From positions 1 through 30,780 of the forward strand of contig JAGTUW010000355.1 in the NCBI GenBank assembly GCA_018224345.1: a stretch of 30,780 nt of DNA, given 5' to 3'. Positions 6,544 through 14,017 of the stretch are shown in pieces. The first letter of the stretch is position 1. Each line of letters starts with the position of its first letter. This DNA is from Bacteroidota bacterium (GTDB lineage Bacteria > Bacteroidota > Ignavibacteria > SZUA-365). The notes under the pieces are model-generated. The model was not told where the DNA came from, did not search any database, and was given only the letters and a program-made list of their open reading frames with translations. A program made the translations under genes and the position numbers.

Positions 6544-9102
6544 ATGGAAGGCAACTTTTCAAATCGAGTGCAGGAAGTCATCAGACTCAGTCGCGAAGAA
6601 GCTTTGCGGCTCGGGCATGATTACATCGGCACTGAGCATCTGCTCCTCGGCATCATTCGCGAGGGGGAAGGGATCGCCGTCAAGATCCTGCGTAACCTCG
6701 GCTGTGATCTTTATCAGGTGAAAAAAGGAATTGAAGATACTGTCCGCTCCTCGGGCGGCACGATTACCATCGGGAATATTCCGCTGACCAAACAGGCGGA
6801 GAAAGTCCTGAAAATCACCTATCTCGAAGCGAAACTGTACAAATCCGAAGTGATAGGGACGGAACATCTGTTACTCTCCCTGCTACGAGACGACGACAAC
6901 ATCGCCGCACAGATACTTAACCAGTTCAATGTACAGTACGACCTCGTACGCAACGAGCTCGACAACATCATCAGCGGCAAACCCGCGATGTCCTCCCCCA
7001 CGGATCCACCGCGAAGCCAGGAACGCGGGGAGAGCGAGTCCGCCGCCGAGAAACGCATTGAACGCATCAAGACACCCGTACTCGACAATTTCGGCCGTGA
7101 TCTGACGAAAATGGCGATCGAGGACAAACTCGACCCCATCGTCGGCCGCGAAAAGGAAATCGAGCGCGTCGCACAGGTGCTCTCGCGTCGAAAGAAAAAC
7201 AATCCCGTGCTCATCGGCGAACCCGGCGTAGGAAAAACCGCCATCGCCGAGGGACTCGCCCTGCGCATCATTCAAAAGAAAGTCTCGCGCGTATTGCATA
7301 ACAAGCGCGTCGTCACTCTCGATCTTGCCTCCCTTGTCGCGGGAACCAAATATCGCGGACAGTTCGAGGAACGCATGAAGGCGGTTATGAACGAACTGGA
7401 GAAGGCACAGGACATCATTTTATTCATCGATGAGCTGCACACTATCGTCGGTGCCGGCGGCGCGTCGGGGTCCCTCGATGCTTCGAATATGTTCAAACCT
7501 GCGCTTGCGCGTGGTGACATTCAATGCATCGGTGCAACCACACTCGATGAGTACCGTCAGAACATAGAAAAGGACGGCGCACTTGATCGTCGCTTCCAGA
7601 AAATCATGGTCGATGCGACTACGGTGGACGAAACTATACAGATCCTCGACAACATCAAGCACAAGTACGAAGAGCATCACAACGTCAATTACACCGAGAA
7701 GGCCATCAGGGAATGCGTACGCCTCAGCGACCGCTATATCACCGACCGCTTCCTTCCCGACAAGGCGATCGATGTACTCGATGAATCCGGTGCACGTGTG
7801 CATCTCGAGAATATCGTCGTACCGAAAAACATCGTCGAACTCGAAGAAGAAATTGAGAAAATCAAAATCGAGAAAAACCAGGTGGTGCGGAATCAGAACT
7901 TCGAAGAAGCCGCACGCTTGCGCGACATGGAGAAACGACTGCTCAATGACCTCGAAGCGGCAAAGCAGGTATGGGAAAGTGAGTCCCAATCGGTGATCCA
8001 CGATGTTGATGATCTGGTGATCGCCGATGTTGTCTCGATGATGACAGGCATCCCCGTCAACCGTATCGCGCAATCCGAAACCCAGAAACTGCTGAAGATG
8101 GGTGATGAACTCAAGGAGACCATCATCGGCCAGGACGATGCGATTGAAAAACTCGTGCGTGCCATCCGCCGCACCCGCGCGGGACTCAAGGATCCGACGC
8201 GGCCGATCGGATCATTTATTTTCCTCGGACCCACCGGCGTCGGTAAAACCGAGCTTGCCAAAGTCCTCGCCCGCTATCTCTTCGACTCCGAAGACGCCCT
8301 CGTGCGCATAGACATGAGTGAGTACATGGAGAAGTTCTCTGTCTCCCGACTCGTCGGTGCACCTCCGGGATATGTCGGCTACGAGGAAGGCGGCCAACTG
8401 ACCGAGAAAATCCGGCGGAAACCATATTCAGTGGTATTGCTCGACGAAATCGAGAAAGCCCATCCCGATGTGTTCAACATTCTGCTGCAGGTCCTCGACG
8501 ATGGCATCATCACCGACGGTCTCGGCCGCCGTGTGGATTTCAAAAACACCATCCTCATCATGACCTCCAATATCGGTGCGCGTGAAATCAAGCGCGACGG
8601 TGTATTCGGCTTCGGTGAAGAACCGGAAGAAAAGCATGCCTACCGTGATATGAAGAAAACGCTCGAGGAATCTCTCAAAAAGCTTTTCAACCCGGAATTC
8701 CTCAATCGTATCGATGAGAGCATAGTGTTCCACTCGCTTACCAAGGAACATATCAAAGTCATCATCGATATTTCGACGAAGCAATTGCTTTCGCGCCTTG
8801 GCCACATGGGCCTGACACTGCAGTTCTCCGAGGATGCAAAAGACTTCCTCGCTGACAAGGGCTACGACCCCAATTACGGTGCGCGTCCTCTTCGCCGCGC
8901 GCAGCAGAATTTCGTTGAGGATCCACTCGCCGAAGAAATTCTCAAAGGCCGTTTCCCCGAAGGCAGCCATATTCTGGTCACGCTCAACGAAGAAAAGGAC
9001 GGCTTCATCTTCACACCCGGCACCGATACGACCAAAAAGTCGACGGACAATTCCGAGGAAGAACATACGACCATCGATCACGGAGACAGTAAAAAAAGCT
9101 GA
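6544..9102 (+). CDS. clpC: ATP-dependent Clp protease ATP-binding subunit ClpC
   Basis: 852 residues, normal length for ClpC, the hexameric AAA+ unfoldase that feeds proteins to ClpP. Two Clp-N repeats occupy about 1-145 (two copies of GTEHLLL). The first AAA+ module has Walker A GEPGVGKT (225-232) and Walker B IILFIDELHT. A coiled middle region with a UVR-type motif is near 433-468 (NQNFEEAARLRDME), the mark that separates ClpC from ClpB and ClpA. The second module has GPTGVGKT (562-569) and VVLLDEIEKAHPDV, followed by the D2 small domain and a polar acidic tail. The start follows GGAAA at about 5 nt. clpP is not in the window. The gene ends in a strong terminator. Confidence 0.97.
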   Translation: MEGNFSNRVQEVIRLSREEALRLGHDYIGTEHLLLGIIREGEGIAVKILRNLGCDLYQVKKGIEDTVRSSGGTITIGNIPLTKQAEKVLKITYLEAKLYKSEVIGTEHLLLSLLRDDDNIAAQILNQFNVQYDLVRNELDNIISGKPAMSSPTDPPRSQERGESESAAEKRIERIKTPVLDNFGRDLTKMAIEDKLDPIVGREKEIERVAQVLSRRKKNNPVLIGEPGVGKTAIAEGLALRIIQKKVSRVLHNKRVVTLDLASLVAGTKYRGQFEERMKAVMNELEKAQDIILFIDELHTIVGAGGASGSLDASNMFKPALARGDIQCIGATTLDEYRQNIEKDGALDRRFQKIMVDATTVDETIQILDNIKHKYEEHHNVNYTEKAIRECVRLSDRYITDRFLPDKAIDVLDESGARVHLENIVVPKNIVELEEEIEKIKIEKNQVVRNQNFEEAARLRDMEKRLLNDLEAAKQVWESESQSVIHDVDDLVIADVVSMMTGIPVNRIAQSETQKLLKMGDELKETIIGQDDAIEKLVRAIRRTRAGLKDPTRPIGSFIFLGPTGVGKTELAKVLARYLFDSEDALVRIDMSEYMEKFSVSRLVGAPPGYVGYEEGGQLTEKIRRKPYSVVLLDEIEKAHPDVFNILLQVLDDGIITDGLGRRVDFKNTILIMTSNIGAREIKRDGVFGFGEEPEEKHAYRDMKKTLEESLKKLFNPEFLNRIDESIVFHSLTKEHIKVIIDISTKQLLSRLGHMGLTLQFSEDAKDFLADKGYDPNYGARPLRRAQQNFVEDPLAEEILKGRFPEGSHILVTLNEEKDGFIFTPGTDTTKKSTDNSEEEHTTIDHGDSKKS

Positions 9103-9119
9103 CCGTGATTCCACAGAAG

Positions 9120-9164
9120 CTCATTAAAAAAAGTGGCGATACTATCGCCACTTTTTTTAATGAG
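9120..9164. terminator. Perfect palindromic bidirectional terminator
   Basis: Two 22-bp arms match exactly around a single central base: 9120-9141 and 9143-9164. Each arm has an AGTGGCGATA core and a run of seven A or T, so both strands give a GC hairpin followed by a U tract. It sits between convergent clpC and apaG, about 17 bp from each stop, and should end transcripts from both sides. Confidence 0.95.
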
Positions 9165-9181
9165 AAGTTGGTCCGTGTCCG

Positions 9182-9565
9182 TCAATTCAAACGGGCCTGC
9201 AGGTAAAAGCGGGGTATGTCAGCGGAAAAAGTACTGCCGTCCTCCCGTTGCATGATATAACGGCCTTCCATCGATCCCTCAAAAGATTTCAGTACGCAGA
9301 AGCTGTTGTATTGATACGTCGCTCCCGGCTGTACGACAGGCTGTTCGCCAACCACTCCTTCCCCCTCCACTTCATAATCCTGTGCCGTCGAATCATGGAT
9401 ATACCAATGACGACGGAGCAGTTTCAGCGGAAAGGGACTGCTGTTTTCAATACTGATGAAATAAATGAAGAAAAAGCTTTGCTTCAGCAGGTCAGACCGC
9501 TCCTCGAGGAAAAAACTCTGAACGGTTATTTTCAGACCTTCTGTTGTCTTTGTATATGCAATCAT
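9182..9565 (-). CDS. apaG: ApaG domain protein
   Basis: 127 residues, the usual length of ApaG (DUF525), a fibronectin-like beta-sandwich linked to divalent-cation tolerance in enteric bacteria though its biochemical role is unsettled. Family landmarks are FFIYFISIENSSPFPLKLLRRHWYIHDS, VEGEGVVGEQPVVQPGATYQYNSFCVL and SMEGRYIM. It is transcribed toward clpC and ends at the shared terminator. It is 178 bp from the end of lptB, so it probably has its own promoter, although an operon tail is possible. Confidence 0.95.
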   Translation of the reverse strand: MIAYTKTTEGLKITVQSFFLEERSDLLKQSFFFIYFISIENSSPFPLKLLRRHWYIHDSTAQDYEVEGEGVVGEQPVVQPGATYQYNSFCVLKSFEGSMEGRYIMQREDGSTFSADIPRFYLQARLN

Positions 9566-9684
9566 GCTACAGCAAGGTTAAAACGTGTGAATACATGCAC
9601 ACCTAAAACATCTCATCTGTAATAAAAGTTCGCTGGCGGAATTCCGGACATATCCATAGGTGAGCAACGTGCTGTGGCGTGCAA

Positions 9685-9720
9685 CCGGGAGGTGACATCC
9701 CTGATCCTGCCTCCTCCCGG
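9685..9720 (-). terminator. Possible hairpin after lptB
   Basis: CCGGGAGG (9685-9692) pairs exactly with CCTCCCGG (9713-9720) across a 20-nt loop, 23 bp after the lptB stop on the - strand. There is no U tract, so it may be a weak or factor-dependent terminator or a mere stabilising hairpin. Confidence 0.35.
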
Positions 9721-9743
9721 CAGGAACCGCCAGAGTCAAACAA

Positions 9744-10529
9744 TCAGTAGCGGTCGAGCCGGAAGCTCTCACCGAGATACAGTTTCCGTGCCTCATCGTC
9801 ATTGGCCAGTTTGTCCCTGTCCCCTTCCATCATAATCGTCCCGTCGAAGAGCAGGTACGCGCGATCGACGATGGACAGCGTTTCATGCACATTGTGATCG
9901 GTGATGAGAACGCCGATATTGCGTTCCTTGAGTTTTCTGACAATGCGCATGATATCCTCGACTGCAATGGGATCAACACCGGCAAATGGTTCATCGAGAA
10001 GAATGAAACTCGGTTCCGTAGTCAGCGCACGCGCGATTTCTGTCCGGCGCCGCTCCCCGCCCGAGAGCATGTATCCCTTGCTTTTGCTGATATGCGAAAT
10101 GTTGAAATCCTCAAGCAATTCATCCGTCAATTGCTTTCGTTCTTTCCTTCCGACACCCATGACTTCGTACAACGCGAGCATGTTTTCCTCGACCGTCAAC
10201 TGACGGAACACGGATGCCTCCTGAGGCAGATACCCGATTCCCAAGCGGGCACGCTTGTACATCGGCATACGGGTAATCTCCGTATCATCGATAAATACCT
10301 TTCCTGCATTCGGCCGAATCATTCCGGTGATCATATAGAAGGTCGTGGTCTTGCCGGCGCCATTCGGACCCAGAAGACCGACAATCTCCCCTTGCTGCAC
10401 CGATATGGACGCCCCTTTGACGACAAAACGTTTTTTGTAGCGTTTTTTCAGATCCACTGAGCGCAGAATACGATGTCCGCTGCGCGTGTCGAGTGCGTGT
10501 GTCACGGGTGTAGACCGATTGGACGTCAT
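9744..10529 (-). CDS. lptB: LPS export ABC transporter ATP-binding protein LptB
   Basis: 261 residues. LptB powers extraction of lipopolysaccharide from the inner membrane together with LptF and LptG. Walker A is GPNGAGKT (54-61), Q-loop Q103 in GYLPQEASVFRQL, signature LSGGERRR (155-162), Walker B FILLDEP (175-181), and the switch H212 in ITDHNVHETL. GYLPQEASVFR and LLDEPFAGVDPIAVEDI are characteristic of LptB rather than of amino-acid exporters. A slightly extended N-terminus (about 20 residues) precedes the domain. The ATG overlaps the stop of the TatD gene by 4 bp. The protein implies an outer membrane with LPS or a similar glycolipid. Confidence 0.95.
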   Translation of the reverse strand: MTSNRSTPVTHALDTRSGHRILRSVDLKKRYKKRFVVKGASISVQQGEIVGLLGPNGAGKTTTFYMITGMIRPNAGKVFIDDTEITRMPMYKRARLGIGYLPQEASVFRQLTVEENMLALYEVMGVGRKERKQLTDELLEDFNISHISKSKGYMLSGGERRRTEIARALTTEPSFILLDEPFAGVDPIAVEDIMRIVRKLKERNIGVLITDHNVHETLSIVDRAYLLFDGTIMMEGDRDKLANDDEARKLYLGESFRLDRY

Positions 10530-11323
10530 GAATCCTGTTTCCTTTCCAATTGAAATAACCGTTCGGCATTGCGTGTGGTAATATCCGCGATATGAGCGGT
10601 ACTCTGGTCACGGGTCAACGCAAAGCGCCGGGCGATGACCGGCAACAGTGAAGGTTCATTTCTTTTGCCCCGATGCGGCACCGGTGTCATGAACGGGGAA
10701 TCGGTTTCCATCAGCAGGCGGTCGTCAGGCACATACGAGAGCACCGGGTCCAATACGCTTTTCTTGAATGTCACGTTCCCGGTAAAGGAAATGTGAAACC
10801 CCGCATCGAGAACAGCGCGTGCGTACTGCACGTCAGAACTGAAGCAATGGAATTGCCCGCTCATACGTCCATCCTGATGTTCCCGCACGGCGGCGATGAG
10901 ATCTTCATCCGATTCCCGATTATGAATAATTACCGGTAACCCGTGTTCCGTGGCAAGTGCAAGTTGCAGATGCAGAATACGCTGTTGTGTTGCGGGACTG
11001 CAAAAATCATAGAAATAATCCAGGCCGATTTCTCCAACAGCGACAACACGGGGATGAGAAAGAAAGCCCCGTAGCGTCTCGATGTCCGCCGTCGTCACCT
11101 CGCCCGCATCATGCGGATGTATCCCTGCTGCCAGGTACACGCCCTCGAAGCGCTCGGCTATCGCGCGTGCCTGCTCGAAGGTTTCGAGATTCGTCGCGGG
11201 AATGATCATCCGCGTCACACCGGCCTCCCTGGCGCGCATTATCACCGCGTCGGTGTCCTCCCTGAAATCATCCCAGAACAGATGACAGTGTGTGTCGACG
11301 TACATCTCCGGATGTCCGCTCAT
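10526..11323 (-). CDS. tatD: TatD-family metal-dependent DNase
   Basis: 265 residues, TatD/YcfH type. The metal ligands are in YVDTHCHLFWDDF (H12, H14), GIHPHDA, VAVGEIGLDYFYD, VIIHNRESDED, FHCFSS and LLMETDSPFMTP, the complete family set. The enzyme is a magnesium-dependent nuclease involved in DNA turnover and repair. I use the ATG at 11323, which overlaps the MEMO stop as ATGA and has a very strong GGGAGGGAGAG ribosome site 5 nt upstream; M7 would start right before the conserved YVDTHCH. It is coupled to lptB downstream. Confidence 0.93.
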   Translation of the reverse strand: MSGHPEMYVDTHCHLFWDDFREDTDAVIMRAREAGVTRMIIPATNLETFEQARAIAERFEGVYLAAGIHPHDAGEVTTADIETLRGFLSHPRVVAVGEIGLDYFYDFCSPATQQRILHLQLALATEHGLPVIIHNRESDEDLIAAVREHQDGRMSGQFHCFSSDVQYARAVLDAGFHISFTGNVTFKKSVLDPVLSYVPDDRLLMETDSPFMTPVPHRGKRNEPSLLPVIARRFALTRDQSTAHIADITTRNAERLFQLERKQDS

Positions 11324-12828
11324 GTGGTCTCTCCCTCCCCGACGGACACGTCGACGGACACGTCGTGTACCCCCACAACCGTGCTGCTCTCCTGAGACGT
11401 GCCACTCTCCTGAGACGTGCCACTCCCCTGAGACGTGCTGCTCTCCTGAGACGTGCTGCTCTCCTGAGACGTGCTGCTCTCCTGAGACGTGCTGCTCTCC
11501 TGAGACGTGCCACTCCCCTGAGACGTGCTGCTCTCCTGAGACGTGCTGCTCTCCTGAGACGTGCTGCTCTCTTCCGTCCGTATCGTATTTGTCTCATCTG
11601 CGAAGAAGGCCATGGAAGCGAATGTCACAGCGGATGCCCGCTCCTCTTCATGCCAGAGCTGATAATCGAGGAGTTCACCACGCGCAGGACGCATCAGATC
11701 GAAAAATGTCGTGATACATGCGAAGCCGTCGATTTTCGATGAGTTCCGCGAGGCACGGAGCAAGGTATAGAAGCGATCATAATCACAGGCCTCAAGAGCT
11801 GCAAACTGTTCATGATCCATTGCGCGTACCGAATCGAGCATATCGGCGGCATCGGTTTCATCGCCGAATTTCTTTCCGATATGAGACCAGTCGACACTCA
11901 GGACGAACGCGACGTTACGCCCGAGTTGCCGCACTGCAGCATGAAACGCCTGCTGAAATGCCATGTACTTTACATCGACATCGGCGCGGGAGCCGGTAAC
12001 GAGAAATTCTTCAAAAGAAGTACACAGAATCGGTACGATGCGAATACCTGCGTTTCCGAACACATGCTGGAGAAAAAGCACGGGAAATTCGATGGAATGT
12101 TCCTGCCGATGTGCTACATCGCGATGCGTGAACACATCACCGCTTTCCGCACGGAGCAGACGCACGAACTCCTTGTCCGTCGGCAACACTCCGAGCGGTG
12201 TCCGAAAATCCTTTTCCGTCAGAATGAAGAGGTCCTCATAAGAGTAGTGACTCGTCCCCAGTATCACCACCGTGTCGATATTTGCCGCGGCGAGTTGACG
12301 AAACGCCGGCACATATACTTGTGGGCCGATCTGCAAATCGATATGAGGTGCGATGACTCCCAGCAGTCGTCCGGGCCGCACGGCCGTAGCGTCTGCATCG
12401 AACAATTCCTGCAGAAAATCCGATAACTCCTCCGGATCCGACGGATAGGAATTCCCCGCATGCACTGCTTCGCGCTGTTCCGCCACCATGTAGGCGGTAT
12501 CCATTTCCTCCTGCAGAAGGCGAAACCGTGCATTCTCCAGAAAGTAGTACTCATCGAGCGAACGAACGACAGAGAGAATCGGCGCTGTATCGATACGCAC
12601 ACCCGTTTCTGCATTGATGCCCTCAATCAGAGACGTAATGCTTGTCTCTCCATCAAACAGTTGCAGTACCGCTATTGCCGCCGGTTTGAGGACAATCATC
12701 TCCTGCGAATAACCCGAAGGATCGCGCAGGAGCAGAACGTCTTCCCCATCGTCCTGTACAGGAAGCAGTTCAAGGTCTGAACGCAGACGTGGGATGGGAT
12801 CGGTCAGTGAATGAAACAGCTCATGCAT
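11320..12828 (-). CDS. MEMO-family protein (AmmeMemoRadiSam system protein B) with repeat tail
   Basis: 502 residues. The N-terminal 110 residues resemble a winged-helix, PqqD-like module (VLQLFDGETSITSLIEGI). The MEMO domain, about 150-410, carries H162 (APHIDL), H194 (GTSHY), EHS at 243-245, SVDWSH (311-316) and C371, matching the metal-binding His/His/Cys of human MEMO1. The AMMECR1-domain and radical SAM partners of the three-gene system are not adjacent. After residue 410 comes an unusual tail of eleven ESST/GSGT blocks joined by SQ, then DVSVDVSV. The tail comes from an 18-bp DNA repeat and is not part of the family. The start at 12828 overlaps the OppF gene by 8 bp, with GGAAGGAG upstream. 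The biochemical role of the family remains uncertain. Confidence 0.88.
   Translation of the reverse strand: MHELFHSLTDPIPRLRSDLELLPVQDDGEDVLLLRDPSGYSQEMIVLKPAAIAVLQLFDGETSITSLIEGINAETGVRIDTAPILSVVRSLDEYYFLENARFRLLQEEMDTAYMVAEQREAVHAGNSYPSDPEELSDFLQELFDADATAVRPGRLLGVIAPHIDLQIGPQVYVPAFRQLAAANIDTVVILGTSHYSYEDLFILTEKDFRTPLGVLPTDKEFVRLLRAESGDVFTHRDVAHRQEHSIEFPVLFLQHVFGNAGIRIVPILCTSFEEFLVTGSRADVDVKYMAFQQAFHAAVRQLGRNVAFVLSVDWSHIGKKFGDETDAADMLDSVRAMDHEQFAALEACDYDRFYTLLRASRNSSKIDGFACITTFFDLMRPARGELLDYQLWHEEERASAVTFASMAFFADETNTIRTEESSTSQESSTSQESSTSQGSGTSQESSTSQESSTSQESSTSQESSTSQGSGTSQESGTSQESSTVVGVHDVSVDVSVGEGETT
11341..11364 (-). repeat. Two exact copies of a 12-bp unit in the MEMO tail
   Basis: GACGGACACGTC occurs twice in a row and encodes DVSVDVSV in the extreme C-terminus of the MEMO-family protein. 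It lies just beyond the 18-bp repeat array. Confidence 0.9.
11381..11571 (-). repeat. 18-bp coding minisatellite in the MEMO gene
   Basis: Ten full units plus a partial one of GTGCTGCTCTCCTGAGAC (plus-strand sense). Most copies are identical; variants with CCACTC at 11399, 11417 and 11507 give ESGT or GSGT in place of ESST. On the coding strand it makes a serine- and threonine-rich hexapeptide repeat ESSTSQ. The 18-bp period keeps the frame whatever the copy number, so length change would alter the tail without breaking the gene. Confidence 0.95.
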
Positions 12829-13882
12829 CGGTACCGTTGACTCCTTCCAGTGGAATGTGTAGCTCGGGACGCGCGATCGCGGTATCCCAGGAATTCGGAT
12901 ATTTCAAACAACTGACATTATGCCCCTCTGACTCTGCGGCAAGCAGTGGTCGCACTGTGCGACACTCTGCAAACGCTTCCGGGCAGCGTGTGTGAAACGC
13001 ACATCCCGATGGAACATCCGCAGGGCTGGGAACATCGCTGCCCAGGGGAGGCCGTATGCGCACTTGCCCAGGATCGGGGATGGGCACCGAAGCGAGCAGC
13101 GCCCTGGTATAGGGATGTCTCGGTGCGTTGATGACCTGATCGACAGGACCGATCTCCACGAGACGTCCCAGATACATGACGGCAATACGATTGGACACAT
13201 GTCTGACGACGGAAAGATCGTGAGAGATAAACAAATATGTCAGATTCAATGCTTCACGCAAATCGGCAAGCAGATTGAGAATCTGTGCCTGAATGGAGAC
13301 ATCCAGTGCCGAAACGGGTTCATCGCAAACCAGAAATATCGGCTCCACAGCCAGGGCACGCGCAATACCGATGCGCTGCCGCTGTCCGCTGCTGAATTCG
13401 TGTGGGTAGCGTCGTGCATGGAAATCGTTGAGGCCGACCATGCGCAGCAATTCATTGATTCTATCGGGAATCTGCTTGCTGGGGACGATATGGTGCACAT
13501 GCAGCACCTCCCGTAAAGCGGACCCGACGGTCATGCGAGGATTCAATGAAGAAAAAGGATCCTGAAACACCATCTGCATTTCTTTCCGCAGTCGTCGCAT
13601 TTCCTGTTTTCCGATATGGGTGATGTTTTCACCCCGAAAAAGCACATGCCCCTCCGTCGGTGTAAGTAATTGCAACACGACACGCCCGAGTGTACTCTTC
13701 CCGCAACCCGATTCACCGACCAGGCCGAGCACCTCACCCCTGCGGATACGAAAACTCACATCGTCCACCGCACGCACATAGTGTATCGACGAGCGAAAAA
13801 AACCTCGTCGTATCGGAAACCATTTCCTGAGATGTTCGACTTTGAGAAGTGCGTCTTCCACGGCATGCCCGGAATTATCCAT
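12821..13882 (-). CDS. Oligopeptide/dipeptide ABC transporter ATPase, OppF-like
   Basis: About 353 residues from the ATG at 13882; an in-frame ATG at 13927 adds 15 residues that the family does not have. Walker A is GESGCGKST, the Q-loop is MVFQDPFSSLNPRMTVG, the signature is SSGQRQRIGIARAL, Walker B is FLVCDEPVSALD. The C-terminal oligopeptide-specific extension holds SGCAFHTRCP...C..., with cysteines spaced as in DppF/OppF subunits that bind an iron-sulfur cluster. Typical signature LSGGQ is replaced by FSSGQ. The OppD, permease and binding-protein genes are not present. It is the first gene of the overlapping OppF-MEMO-TatD-LptB run, and lies divergent from the next phosphatase gene. Confidence 0.9.
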   Translation of the reverse strand: MDNSGHAVEDALLKVEHLRKWFPIRRGFFRSSIHYVRAVDDVSFRIRRGEVLGLVGESGCGKSTLGRVVLQLLTPTEGHVLFRGENITHIGKQEMRRLRKEMQMVFQDPFSSLNPRMTVGSALREVLHVHHIVPSKQIPDRINELLRMVGLNDFHARRYPHEFSSGQRQRIGIARALAVEPIFLVCDEPVSALDVSIQAQILNLLADLREALNLTYLFISHDLSVVRHVSNRIAVMYLGRLVEIGPVDQVINAPRHPYTRALLASVPIPDPGQVRIRPPLGSDVPSPADVPSGCAFHTRCPEAFAECRTVRPLLAAESEGHNVSCLKYPNSWDTAIARPELHIPLEGVNGTDA

Positions 13883-14017
13883 TGCAGTAAAATAGCAAAG
13901 ATCCCGTTGCGTAACCAATGTCGGCATGAGTCCCGGTTATATGAAAAGCTGATCACGTGGTTGTCGTTTTGTTCATGTCAGTTTTTCCGGCCAGGGTACT
14001 ATAAATCAAAGTCCCGA

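Noticed and set aside
9585..9602. GTGTG/CACAC imperfect palindrome upstream of apaG
   Set aside because: Only 5-bp arms with an unmatched centre; too weak to call an operator.
11268..11742. Long open frames on both strands across the 18-bp repeat (RRAALL- and SPETCC-type peptides)
   Set aside because: They arise because the repeat unit has no stop in several frames. The MEMO frame is the one with a conserved domain upstream.
14000..14005. TATAAA box before the membrane phosphatase
   Set aside because: No -35 box at a suitable distance, and the leader would be very short for the chosen start.
13670..14017. N-terminal extension of the membrane phosphatase
   Set aside because: It runs antisense through the conserved Walker A region of the OppF-like gene; the residues do not resemble the family.
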